Source: CAZKCK01 sp964552325
Lineage (GTDB): Bacteria; Bacteroidota; Bacteroidia; Bacteroidales; TTA-H9
Assembly (NCBI GenBank): GCA_964552325.1
Contig: CAZKHA010000059.1
Location: 1-19,111 of the forward strand
Direction: 5' to 3'
DNA length: 19,111 nucleotides
Positions 8,530 through 15,781 of this stretch are shown here, piece after piece (within the stretch, counting starts at the first letter, position 1; every line of letters starts with the position of its first letter). Position numbers and translations under genes: made by a program. The notes beneath the pieces are model-generated. The model saw nothing but the letters and a program-made list of their open reading frames with translations. It did not search any database and was not told the DNA's origin.

Positions 8530-9624
8530 TTACTTGATAATTTCACGAAGTTTTAATGTTAGGGCTTCTCCGCGTAGGTTTTTGTCGATGATAATACCTT
8601 CTTTGTCAATAAGAACCGAATGGGGGATAGAGTTTACACCATAAACTTTGGCAGGTGCACAAAGCCAGCCTTTCAGGTCGGAAACATGTATCCATGTAAG
8701 TTTATCAGTTTGAATGGCTTGTACCCATTTGGTTTTGTCTTTATCGAGCGAAACGCCGTATATTTCAAGACCTTTGTCTTTAAATTCTGCATAGTCCTTA
8801 ACTAAGTTAGGTGATTCGGCTCTGCACGGCCCACACCATGAAGCCCAAAAATCAATTAATACATATTTGCCTTTTAAAGAGCTTAAACTGATTGGGTTGC
8901 CGAGGGTGTCGTTGAGTGTTATTTCAGGAGCGGGTTGTCCAGGTTCAACTTTTTTAAGGATTTCGATTCGGTCCTTTAGCTTTTTAACATACACTGATTT
9001 TTCGAGGTCAGCGCCAAAGGTTGCACATATCGAATCGAGTTCCTTAAGCGTAATGTCATATACCAACCTGCGGAGAACCAGGTAAGGGGCTACATCCGTT
9101 TTGTTGTTATCGGCAATAAACTTGCGGGTGTATTCATTTTGTTCCTTGTCTATAGCTTCCCAGGTTGCATCCATGTTTTTCATGGCAACGGTATCATTTT
9201 TAGCTTGTGCTTCTTGGTATTGCTGATAAAGTTCGTTTTGACGGGTTTGGTAAATTTCCATGCCTGTGTTAAAGTTGTTCATCAAATCTTGAAGGCTCGA
9301 TCCAGTTATTTTAACATTGCGAAGGCTGTCAATTTTACCTGAAATTTCAATCGTTGAGTTTTCAAGGAACAGGCTAAACGATTCTTCTAAACCGTTAAAG
9401 GTAATGTAAACCATTTCGGGTGATTCGCGCTTTCCAGTAAATTCAAACTGATTGTCTTTTGCCATAACAGAGTCAAGCGTCACGAGGCCATCATCGCCAT
9501 AAACTTGCAAATAAACATAGCCTTCTGGCATGCCTTCTATATGACCTTTAATGGTGTAACTGTCTTTTTTAAAACAGGATGTAAGTGCAATAGCAAGCAC
9601 AAAAAAGAATAAGATTTTTTTCAT
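8530..9624 (-). CDS. TlpA-like thioredoxin-fold lipoprotein with DUF4369-type N-terminus
   Basis: This 364-residue envelope thiol-disulfide oxidoreductase has a lipoprotein signal (MKKILFFFVLAIALTSC) with a lipobox ending at Cys17, so it should be lipid-anchored on the periplasmic side. Residues about 20-120 form the beta-rich domain typical of DUF4369 (YTIKGHIEGMPEGYVYLQV). A helical linker with many Gln, Lys and Glu follows. The C-terminal AhpC/TSA-TlpA domain starts near PGQPAPEITLNDTLG and carries the redox motif WCGPC at 263-267 and the cis-proline segment SIPHSVLID. The family reduces or resolves periplasmic disulfides; the partner is not shown here. I use the ATG at 9624 because a longer reading to 9660 would need a TTG start and would push the signal peptide inward. 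A weak -7 box (TTTCTTTG, 9657-9650) precedes it. The gene is closed by the terminator at 8427-8452. Confidence 0.9.
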   Translation of the reverse strand: MKKILFFFVLAIALTSCFKKDSYTIKGHIEGMPEGYVYLQVYGDDGLVTLDSVMAKDNQFEFTGKRESPEMVYITFNGLEESFSLFLENSTIEISGKIDSLRNVKITGSSLQDLMNNFNTGMEIYQTRQNELYQQYQEAQAKNDTVAMKNMDATWEAIDKEQNEYTRKFIADNNKTDVAPYLVLRRLVYDITLKELDSICATFGADLEKSVYVKKLKDRIEILKKVEPGQPAPEITLNDTLGNPISLSSLKGKYVLIDFWASWCGPCRAESPNLVKDYAEFKDKGLEIYGVSLDKDKTKWVQAIQTDKLTWIHVSDLKGWLCAPAKVYGVNSIPHSVLIDKEGIIIDKNLRGEALTLKLREIIK

Positions 9625-9660
9625 CGGTATAGGGTTTGGGGTTGTGCCACAAAGAAACAA

Positions 9661-9927
9661 CTTTTTTTGTTCAATCGTTTGCGGAACCTCAAAAAAACAG
9701 TGTTTATTAGCCTAAATCTTCCTCAATTAGCCTGAGGAATTCGTGAATGCTCGCAAAAGGCCCTTCAAAAGTGGGTTACATTTGGCCAGCTGTAGTTTTT
9801 TGGCTGGAATAGCCATTTATGTTAACGGAATAGAATCAATGGAAGGCCAACGTTTATGTGAAGTTGAAAGTTCAAAAAAAATGAGATTTGTTTTCAGGCT
9901 AGTTGTTCGTTTGTGCTTGTATTGGTA
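9661..9927. other. Intergenic region with an inverted repeat
   Basis: I see no gene here. A perfect 7-bp stem (TTCCTCA at 9719-9725, TGAGGAA at 9733-9739, loop ATTAGCC) lies between the rhomboid gene 3' end and the TlpA-like gene. No T-run follows on either strand, so it is not a textbook terminator. Confidence 0.4.
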
Positions 9928-10671
9928 TCAAATTGGAGGTTCATCAGCCTCTTGGTCACGTTTTCTGTAGATGTATTTAATCATCATTTTGTGGGCCTTG
10001 TCGGCTTCTGATTCTTTATGTTGTTGTTTCTCGAGCAATTCGGGAGGCCACGCAAATTCGCTTGAGAGGTTGTCGTCTTCTTGCCACGAATAAACGGTTT
10101 TTTGAGGCCCTTGGTTGCGATAGTAAATAGCTGTGATAACACCCGTTAACAAGCCGCCAAGGTGGGCTTCCCAACTAATGTTTTTGCCGGGGAAGAAGTC
10201 AGGGAAAACACCCCAAATCATACCCCCATACAAAAATATAACCAACAAGCTTATGGCCATCATTTTTGGTTCTTTGCGTAAAACGCCGCCTAATAAATGA
10301 AATGTTGCCAAGCCATATACTACCCCACTTGCACCTATATGCCAGCTTTCCCTTCCGCCAAGCCAAACTAAAAGCCCGCCAAATATCCAAATAAGAATAA
10401 GTGTTTTCCAAGCAATTGGGCGATAAAAATAGAATAGCAAGCCACCCATAAAAAACAATGGGATGATGTTCGAAAACAAATGGTCGAAGTTTTCGTGAAC
10501 CAATGGTGCTGTAAGTATCCCGAGCAAGCCCTTGGTATGCATTGGGTAGATGCCTAAGAAGCCCAACGAGATTCCCGTAAAATGTTCAACAGTTTTAAGC
10601 GTGGCCATTAGCAATACCAACGCCAAAGGCGGTACAAAACTGAAGTAAAAACGGGTTTTCTCGTTATTCAT
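9928..10671 (-). CDS. Rhomboid-family intramembrane serine protease
   Basis: This 247-residue polytopic membrane protein is predicted to cleave transmembrane segments of other proteins. The catalytic serine is in GASGVVYG (Ser115) and the catalytic histidine in WEAHLGGLLTG (His170), the GxSG...H dyad that defines active rhomboids. The upstream APLVHENFDHLFSNIIPL supplies the conserved HxxxxHxxxN segment, which stabilises the oxyanion hole. About six helices are visible, followed by a charged cytoplasmic tail of roughly 60 residues rich in Glu, Lys and Gln. The start ATG is 3 bp after the POT transporter stop, so the two are surely cotranscribed. The physiological substrate cannot be inferred. 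All catalytic elements are present, so I see no sign of a pseudoprotease. Confidence 0.92.
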   Translation of the reverse strand: MNNEKTRFYFSFVPPLALVLLMATLKTVEHFTGISLGFLGIYPMHTKGLLGILTAPLVHENFDHLFSNIIPLFFMGGLLFYFYRPIAWKTLILIWIFGGLLVWLGGRESWHIGASGVVYGLATFHLLGGVLRKEPKMMAISLLVIFLYGGMIWGVFPDFFPGKNISWEAHLGGLLTGVITAIYYRNQGPQKTVYSWQEDDNLSSEFAWPPELLEKQQHKESEADKAHKMMIKYIYRKRDQEADEPPI

Positions 10672-10674
10672 GGT

Positions 10675-12120
10675 TTATTTACGCCGCATAAGCAGACGGT
10701 CGTAAAGCAGCAAGGCAATGAACGTGCCAATTCCGATACCCGCATAAAGCATCCAAATAGTATAAGGGTGATACTGATGCCATAAGAAAGTGGTAAGGGC
10801 TTTTTGATCCATCTGCAATAAGCTTGCTGATTGGGTGTAGAAGTCGTTTAAGGTGTACGTTTTGCTAATTTCAGGAACGGCTATCCCCCTTGCTATTAAC
10901 TCGGTACGTAATAAGGTTGCTTTATCTGCTATGCCTGAATAAACACTTCCGGATAAAAACCCAGCTAAGAAATGCCCGCCAGCCAATGGCAAATACGAAT
11001 AACCCATGTACAATGCCACTTTGTCAGGCGGTGCTATTTTGCCTATGTATTCCTGTGTTTTGGGTGAGGTTGACATTTCGCCAATGCCAAAAATCAGGAT
11101 GCTGGCAAATAGGTAGAAAGGGTTGCTGAAGGCAAACATGAGCCCTACACCAATGGCGGCAATTAAAATTCCGGCAGTCATCGCACGCAATGGCTTAAAT
11201 CGCATAACAACTGTTGATACAGCTAGTTGAAAAATTACGATGTATAAAGCGTCGATATTGGTTAGCATTTCGGGGGCAATGGTGTGTTCGGGTGTGCCAA
11301 TGGCCTGCGCTAGCGTAGGTGACAAATTGTTTAGGGCGTTGTAAATGGTGGATGTGTCCATCCATTGCTCAATAAATACCGGCAAGGTATAAAATAGTTG
11401 TAGGTACATCGACCAAAATCCTACGATAATCAGTAGGAAAACAACTAGCCTATAATCAGCAAGTACGGTAACAATGTTTTTGCCGATTTTTTTTATGGAA
11501 GCCACAAAATCAAGGTTGCTGTCCGATCTGGGTGGTTCCTTAAAGAAGGCTAAAACTAAAATAAAGTTGATGCAAATAATTGCTGACGACATATAAAACA
11601 CATATTGCCAGTCGATGGCTCGGAATTTAGAGGCGAAAACTGGCCCTATGAATGCGCCTATGTTTACGATCATGTAAAAGATGCCAAAGCCAATAGAGGA
11701 TGTTTCGTCATCGGTTGTGCGCGAAATGGTGGCTGTAATGATTGGCTTGAACAAGGCCGCACCTATAGCTAAGTAAATAAATACGATGTAAAACCCAGCG
11801 TACGAGTTCATTTGGCCCAACAAGAAATATCCCGATGAAAGGATGATGTAAGCAATGATTAGTACACGTTTGTAGCCGAATCGGTCGGCAATGGCGCCTG
11901 TTATAATTGGCAATAGATAGAGCAAAAACGTTACAGGCCCCATTAAGTTCCCTTTTTGGGCTTGGGTAAAGCCAAGTGCGCCCGAATCGGTTGAGCCTGT
12001 AAGGTATAAGGCTAATATCATGTAAAAACCATACCATGCCCAGCGCTCAAAGAGCTCCATGGTGTTGGCTACCCAAAAAGTTTTTGGGAATTTCTTGAAA
12101 ACATTGGTTAGTCGGCTCAT
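10675..12120 (-). CDS. POT/PTR2-family proton-coupled transporter (MFS fold)
   Basis: This 481-residue inner-membrane carrier has about 12 helices. The N-terminus holds the ExxER proton-coupling motif of POT transporters (MELFERWAWYG, Glu22 to Arg26). The loop GAIADRFGYKR and the helix FYMIVNIGAFIGP match the two PTR2 signatures. The family imports di- and tripeptides with protons, though some bacterial members take other small substrates. A loop of about 50 residues in the second half (QWMDTSTIYNALNNLSP and onward) is longer than in a minimal MFS protein. The start ATG at 12120 is needed to retain the ExxER helix. It sits only 6 nt after the T-run of the preceding gene's terminator, so its own promoter or leader must overlap that terminator. 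The rhomboid gene follows after 3 bp. Confidence 0.88.
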   Translation of the reverse strand: MSRLTNVFKKFPKTFWVANTMELFERWAWYGFYMILALYLTGSTDSGALGFTQAQKGNLMGPVTFLLYLLPIITGAIADRFGYKRVLIIAYIILSSGYFLLGQMNSYAGFYIVFIYLAIGAALFKPIITATISRTTDDETSSIGFGIFYMIVNIGAFIGPVFASKFRAIDWQYVFYMSSAIICINFILVLAFFKEPPRSDSNLDFVASIKKIGKNIVTVLADYRLVVFLLIIVGFWSMYLQLFYTLPVFIEQWMDTSTIYNALNNLSPTLAQAIGTPEHTIAPEMLTNIDALYIVIFQLAVSTVVMRFKPLRAMTAGILIAAIGVGLMFAFSNPFYLFASILIFGIGEMSTSPKTQEYIGKIAPPDKVALYMGYSYLPLAGGHFLAGFLSGSVYSGIADKATLLRTELIARGIAVPEISKTYTLNDFYTQSASLLQMDQKALTTFLWHQYHPYTIWMLYAGIGIGTFIALLLYDRLLMRRK

Positions 12121-12126
12121 ATGTAT

Positions 12127-12158
12127 AAAAAAACCTCTGGCTAGTAAGGCAGAGGTTT
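12127..12158 (-). terminator. Intrinsic terminator directly before the POT transporter start codon
   Basis: The plus-strand arms 12131-12139 (AAACCTCTG) and 12150-12158 (CAGAGGTTT) pair perfectly over 9 bp around a 10-nt loop. Read on the minus strand, the hairpin runs into seven T, with only ATACAT before the transporter ATG. It lies just after the small lipoprotein stop. It may end that operon, or act as an attenuator for the transporter-rhomboid pair. Confidence 0.8.
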
Positions 12159-12181
12159 ATGCTAAAGTTAATTACATTAAT

Positions 12182-12589
12182 TTATTGTAAGGTGAAGTTT
12201 ACCGAAGCACGGTTTGTGTCGCATACGGCTGGCCCCGGGCAACTATCTGTGGTAAAACTTACTAATTCATTATTTACAAAGATCTTTACATCAAAAAGTG
12301 CGCTATCTTTCACTGTATAAGCTTCAAGGTATAAATGATCGAAGGTGTTGCCCTTGAATTGAAATGTCCATTCTTTAATCGTGTCAAAATACTCTGAAAC
12401 AAGGTTGGAGTATTTTGGGTTGAAATACGTGATGTAGAAATCGCTTTTGCTAGCTAATTTGCTTGTAATTTGGTATTTAACCTGGTATTGGCTAACCGGG
12501 CGCTGCACATCGTCTTGTGTGCATGAAAACAGGAAAACAACAAGTGCTGCAACAAGCAGCATGGGGATGATTGGTTTGAGAAACTTCAT
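12182..12589 (-). CDS. Small lipoprotein, possibly MmpS-like beta-sandwich
   Basis: This 135-residue protein begins with a signal peptide ending in the lipobox LFSC (Cys23), so it should be lipid-anchored in the envelope. I do not recognise a named family with certainty. The mature part is all-beta in appearance, with alternating hydrophobics in VKYQITSK, FYITYFNP, EWTFQFKG, HLYLEAYTV, FDVKIFVNNEL and ASVNFTLQ. That order (ITY strand, trailing SLxAxxx strand, Dxxxxxxxx 'own-x-G-like' turn) resembles MmpS-type transport accessory domains; this is an inference by eye. Two Cys in the DSCPGPAVCD segment may form a disulfide. It lies 42 bp downstream of the TPR protein gene and is followed at once by a terminator, making it the last gene of the HHH-TPR-lipoprotein run. 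Confidence 0.7.
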   Translation of the reverse strand: MKFLKPIIPMLLVAALVVFLFSCTQDDVQRPVSQYQVKYQITSKLASKSDFYITYFNPKYSNLVSEYFDTIKEWTFQFKGNTFDHLYLEAYTVKDSALFDVKIFVNNELVSFTTDSCPGPAVCDTNRASVNFTLQ

Positions 12590-12631
12590 GGTTTGGAATG
12601 TTTAAGGCTTACAAAAGTAACAAACTTTTTA

Positions 12632-14104
12632 TTACTGCCCATTATTGTGTGAATTTGCAGTTGATTCATCTTTTTTTTTAGCCAGCCGTCTAATCAAAAC
12701 TGGGGCTATAGCTAGGCCTGTAAACAATAAGGCTAAGATGAGGATAAACTTAAGAGCAAGGTTCAGATTCGAAAAGTGGTTTAATCCGTTGGGTGGGGTG
12801 TTTGGATTGCGTGACTGACTCTCAATGGGCTCAAAGGTTATACTTGAGTTGCTGTAATACCTGCTGGCAGCATACTTTTCGATGTAAAAACTGGCAGAGT
12901 CGTTCGATAGGGATTTGGCTGCAGCAATGGCCATTTGCTTGTAGTTCTCGCTTATTTCGAGCAGCAATCCGTTGCGTTGGGCTATTTGCAGGCTTAACCT
13001 ATAATAACTTAAGGCTTTTCTAAAATCTGAATCAAGTGCAAAGTTGATGCCCATTTTTGTGAGTATGTTGCATATCAATTGATTGTTTTTGTACTGTTCG
13101 GTTTCTTTGAGGGCTTTTTGGTACCAATCGTTCGATTCTTTTAGTTTTGATTCTTTTTGCAAAATACTGCCTATGGCTAGTAGGCAATGGGTACGTAGTT
13201 CAGCATCATTTAAGAGTTCTAATTCTTGTAAACAGTTTGTATAGATGGCTTTAGCCGCTGTAAAATCGCTTTGTTCAAAGTAAAGATCACCTATGTTGAA
13301 TTGGCAGATAAGTTCGCCCGATTTGTCGCCAAGGGCTTGGCATAAGGATTCGGCTTTGGTAAAATGAAGTAAGGCTTCTTTAAAATTTTTCTGGTCTTTT
13401 AACAACAGGCCTACGTTGCTGTGATAGTTTATAATCCCAGCCGTATCATTTACTTCTATAGCAATTTGCCTTGCCTGCTTAAAATACAGTAGAGCCGTGT
13501 CTCCTATTCCTTGATGATAATATACTGTTCCTAAGTTATTAATTGTATAGCTTTTGCCAATTAGATCGTTTGCATGCAAATCAGCTTTCATGGCTTGCTT
13601 GAATAAAGCCTTGGCTTTGGGAAAGTTGCCTTTTCCTTGTTCAAGTAAACCTAGGTTGTTGTAGATGCTTGCAAGGCCTTTAAACGATTTCGACTTCAGG
13701 TAATACCGTTTTGCCTGGTTCAAATAGGTATTGGCTGTGTCAAAAGTGCCCAAATAGAAGTTTATAATGCCTTGGCATTCAAGAGCTACTGCCAGTTGAT
13801 GCCACGATTGGATTTCTTTTGCGAGTAAACTTGCTTTCTTTGCCATTCGTAGGGCTGCATCCCGATCGGTACTTTGAAGATTGAAGCAGCTATCGAGTTG
13901 GTTTTCAATTTTGTAGTAGGTTAGCGAGTCGGTTTGGGCTTGCGAATGCTGGTTTGAAAACCCTATTAACATGTTGATAATTAGTAGTTGCAGGAGTGAA
14001 GGTACAAGCTGCTTTTGCCAAGTTTTTGATTGCAGAAATGAAGTAAGCATCCTTGTTGAATCAAATCTGAACATATATGGTTTTGTGGTTAAAATCAATC
14101 TCAT
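12632..14104 (-). CDS. TPR-repeat protein with C-terminal membrane anchor
   Basis: This protein has 490 residues. After a signal-like segment (SLLQLLIINMLIGFSNQ, cleavage plausible after SQA near residue 56) come about seven tetratricopeptide repeats to about residue 390. Examples are IYNNLGLLEQGKGNFPKAKA, INNLGTVYYHQGIGDTALLY and CQFNIGDLYFEQSDFTAAKA. A single helix follows near the C-terminus (LALKFILILALLFTGLAIAP) and then RRLAKKK and a short polar tail. The topology is therefore periplasmic TPRs, one membrane helix and a roughly 20-residue cytoplasmic end. Many Bacteroidota proteins of this shape continue into a histidine kinase or LuxR-type HTH; here the output domain is absent. The ATG overlaps the HHH gene stop as ATGA, so translation is probably coupled. 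An internal ATG at 14050 would give a more compact signal peptide. The binding partner is unknown. Confidence 0.82.
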   Translation of the reverse strand: MRLILTTKPYMFRFDSTRMLTSFLQSKTWQKQLVPSLLQLLIINMLIGFSNQHSQAQTDSLTYYKIENQLDSCFNLQSTDRDAALRMAKKASLLAKEIQSWHQLAVALECQGIINFYLGTFDTANTYLNQAKRYYLKSKSFKGLASIYNNLGLLEQGKGNFPKAKALFKQAMKADLHANDLIGKSYTINNLGTVYYHQGIGDTALLYFKQARQIAIEVNDTAGIINYHSNVGLLLKDQKNFKEALLHFTKAESLCQALGDKSGELICQFNIGDLYFEQSDFTAAKAIYTNCLQELELLNDAELRTHCLLAIGSILQKESKLKESNDWYQKALKETEQYKNNQLICNILTKMGINFALDSDFRKALSYYRLSLQIAQRNGLLLEISENYKQMAIAAAKSLSNDSASFYIEKYAASRYYSNSSITFEPIESQSRNPNTPPNGLNHFSNLNLALKFILILALLFTGLAIAPVLIRRLAKKKDESTANSHNNGQ

Positions 14105-15024
14105 TTGCGTGCATCGGTTTGGGGTGAATAGGATCCTATGCTTACGTAGGGTCTGATTTTTTGGTAGAGTTCGCTGTACATCAATTCGATAGCCAATAAA
14201 TCATCAATGTTTTTAAAACCACCTTGTAGCTGACGGTAGGTTACGATGGCTTTCACCATATGGAATTCAAAATAAGGGTGCTTTAGCAAGTTTTTGAACG
14301 TAACTTGATTAAGGTCAATCTTGTTGATTTTTGTTGAGTCAATTATAAGCTGGTTTTCAATCTTATTCAATCTTTCAGCATCAAAGCCATACACCTCCAG
14401 TAGTTGCTGCTTTTGGTAAAAGCCTCCAAGTTTATTCCTGAATTTTATAATCCGCGAGGCAAAGCTTGGCCCGATACCTTGGAGTTGTGTCAAACTGGCT
14501 GAATCTGCGGAGTTCAATTCAATTACAAGGTTGCCAGGTTTTGTAAATTTGGGTGGGTAAATGGTGTCCTTACGGGTTTTTTGGGTTTGTGTGATGCTGA
14601 TGTAAGGTTCTAATCTGCTGTAATCCGCCGGCTTGAGTGAATAGATTTTCTTTAGATCTTCCTTTTTGTAAAATCTTCCGCCAGCTTTACGGTAATTTAC
14701 AATGGCTTTAACCACGTATTTAGAGAGACCAAGACTCTCTAACTCTTCCGGGCTTAGGGTGTTTGGGTCGAAATTAGCCAGTTTAACGGCACTAATTGGA
14801 TTGTGTGCTATGGCGGAAGTGGAGGGTTTGGTGTATGTTGGGTTTGATGAAGGAGGGGTAGCTAGAAAGGAATCAACTTCGGCAGCGAAGGATGGAGGTG
14901 GCTGTTGGAGATTTTGTGAGCTAAACGGATTTATTGAAGTGGCAGCCACAAGCAAAGCCAGCAGTATCAAAAGCACAGCCAGCCCGCGTTGCTCGCGCCG
15001 TGTGAAACTAAAGTACTGTTTCAT
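14101..15024 (-). CDS. Membrane-anchored helix-hairpin-helix (ComEA-like) protein
   Basis: This 307-residue protein has an N-terminal charged stretch, one membrane helix (GLAVLLILLALLVAATSI) and a Ser/Pro-rich linker, then three helix-hairpin-helix modules. The first spans FDPNTLSPEELESLGLSKYV to ADYSRLEPYI; the second is the most canonical, ELNSADSASLTQLQGIGPSF with ASRIIKFRNKLGG; the third is DLNQVTFKNLLKHPYFEF with VKAIVTYRQLQGG. ComEA proteins bind DNA outside the cytoplasmic membrane during uptake, but they usually carry one or two such motifs. This three-module Bacteroidota form is generally annotated only by domain, and its DNA-binding role is unproven. I choose the ATG at 15024 (MKQYFSFTRREQRG) over a TTG at 15048 because the charged N-terminus then starts at once. 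It overlaps the TPR gene by 4 bp and is divergent from the DUF2147 gene, 133 bp away. Confidence 0.85.
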   Translation of the reverse strand: MKQYFSFTRREQRGLAVLLILLALLVAATSINPFSSQNLQQPPPSFAAEVDSFLATPPSSNPTYTKPSTSAIAHNPISAVKLANFDPNTLSPEELESLGLSKYVVKAIVNYRKAGGRFYKKEDLKKIYSLKPADYSRLEPYISITQTQKTRKDTIYPPKFTKPGNLVIELNSADSASLTQLQGIGPSFASRIIKFRNKLGGFYQKQQLLEVYGFDAERLNKIENQLIIDSTKINKIDLNQVTFKNLLKHPYFEFHMVKAIVTYRQLQGGFKNIDDLLAIELMYSELYQKIRPYVSIGSYSPQTDARK

Positions 15025-15121
15025 TCTATTTTTAATGCTGTTATTCAATACTTTGTGTTTTGATAAACGTTGTGCAAGTTAATAATTTTTCAGGCTTACT
15101 GTTTTTGTTCCGTGAAAATCT

Positions 15122-15129
15122 TACTTTTG
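15122..15129 (+). promoter_or_regulatory. Candidate -7 box for the DUF2147 gene
   Basis: TACTTTTG matches TAnnTTTG exactly, about 29 nt before the ATG at 15158. A TTTG at 15104-15107 is only 14 bp away, shorter than the usual 19-21, so the upstream box is doubtful. Confidence 0.45.
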
Positions 15130-15157
15130 CATTGAAACATTTAATTAAATTGCACAT

Positions 15158-15616
15158 ATGAAGAACCGGGCATTTGTTGTTTTTGTAATGTTTGTAACAT
15201 TACTTGGATCTGCTAATTTGTTTGCTCAGAGCAAGAAAGCAGATGATATTGTTGGTATTTGGCTAAATGAAGATAAAGATGCCAAAGTTGAGATTTTTAT
15301 GGCCGGCGGCCGTTATTACGGGAAAATTATTTGGTTGAAAGATCCTATCGATACCGAAACCAACAAGCCAAAGCTAGATAAGCATAACCCAGAGAATAAT
15401 TTGAAAAGCCGACCAATATTGAACCTTGAAATTCTTAAGGCTTTCAAGTTTAATGGCAAAGATGAATGGGCAGGTGGCAGTATTTATGACCCCAAAAGCG
15501 GCAAGACGTATTCATGTTATATGCGATTTGAAGCTGCCGAAAAAATCAAGATTCGTGGTTTTGTTGGGGTTTCGATGCTGGGACGATCCACTTATTGGAC
15601 CAAGGTTAAGGACTAA
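15158..15616 (+). CDS. DUF2147-family secreted protein
   Basis: This 152-residue protein has a cleavable signal peptide (MKNRAFVVFVMFVTLLGSAN, cut after LFA), so it should be periplasmic or secreted. The mature part matches the DUF2147 pattern: an opening DDIVGIWLNEDKDAKVEIF, then GRYYGKIIWLKDP, the central PILNLEILKAFKF followed by WAGGSIYDPKSGKTYSCYM, and a closing IRGFVGVSMLGRSTYWTKV. The family is a small beta-barrel-like fold of unknown biochemical role, frequent in Bacteroidota and Proteobacteria. Nothing here adds a substrate. It is followed by a 165-bp gap containing an AT-rich imperfect stem-loop, then the FadL-like gene in the same direction. Cotranscription is possible but not evident. 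Confidence 0.9.
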   Translation: MKNRAFVVFVMFVTLLGSANLFAQSKKADDIVGIWLNEDKDAKVEIFMAGGRYYGKIIWLKDPIDTETNKPKLDKHNPENNLKSRPILNLEILKAFKFNGKDEWAGGSIYDPKSGKTYSCYMRFEAAEKIKIRGFVGVSMLGRSTYWTKVKD

Positions 15617-15658
15617 TTTTGAGATTGACAACAAAATGGCATAGCAGTTTTTTGTGAT

Positions 15659-15696
15659 AAATTTTAGAACTTTTGACTATAAAAGTCGAAAAATTT
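15659..15696. other. AT-rich nested inverted repeat after the DUF2147 gene
   Basis: An outer arm AAATTTT (15659-15665) pairs with AAAATTT (15690-15696), and an inner arm CTTTT (15670-15674) pairs with AAAAG (15681-15685). It lies 43 nt after the DUF2147 stop. It could slow or end transcription, but the lack of GC pairs and of a proper T-run makes that weak. Confidence 0.3.
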
Positions 15697-15743
15697 AATT
15701 GCCCTACATATATAAATAAGTCGGATTGTGTGTTTTTTTTTCA

Positions 15744-15751
15744 TTCCTTTG
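15744..15751 (+). promoter_or_regulatory. Weak candidate -7 box for the FadL-like gene
   Basis: TTCCTTTG differs from TAnnTTTG at one position and lies 30 nt before the ATG at 15782. A TTG at 15726-15728 is 15 bp upstream, a short spacing. It is included because the FadL-SGNH pair needs a start of transcription near here. Confidence 0.3.
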
Positions 15752-15781
15752 TGGTGAAATATTAACTAAAATCTGATCCTT

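Noticed and set aside
9625..9660. N-terminal extension of the TlpA-like protein to 9660
   Set aside because: It needs a TTG start and would bury the lipoprotein signal; the ATG at 9624 begins a textbook signal peptide.
15025..15048. N-terminal extension of the HHH protein to 15048
   Set aside because: It needs a TTG start; the ATG at 15024 gives the expected charged N-terminus before the membrane helix.
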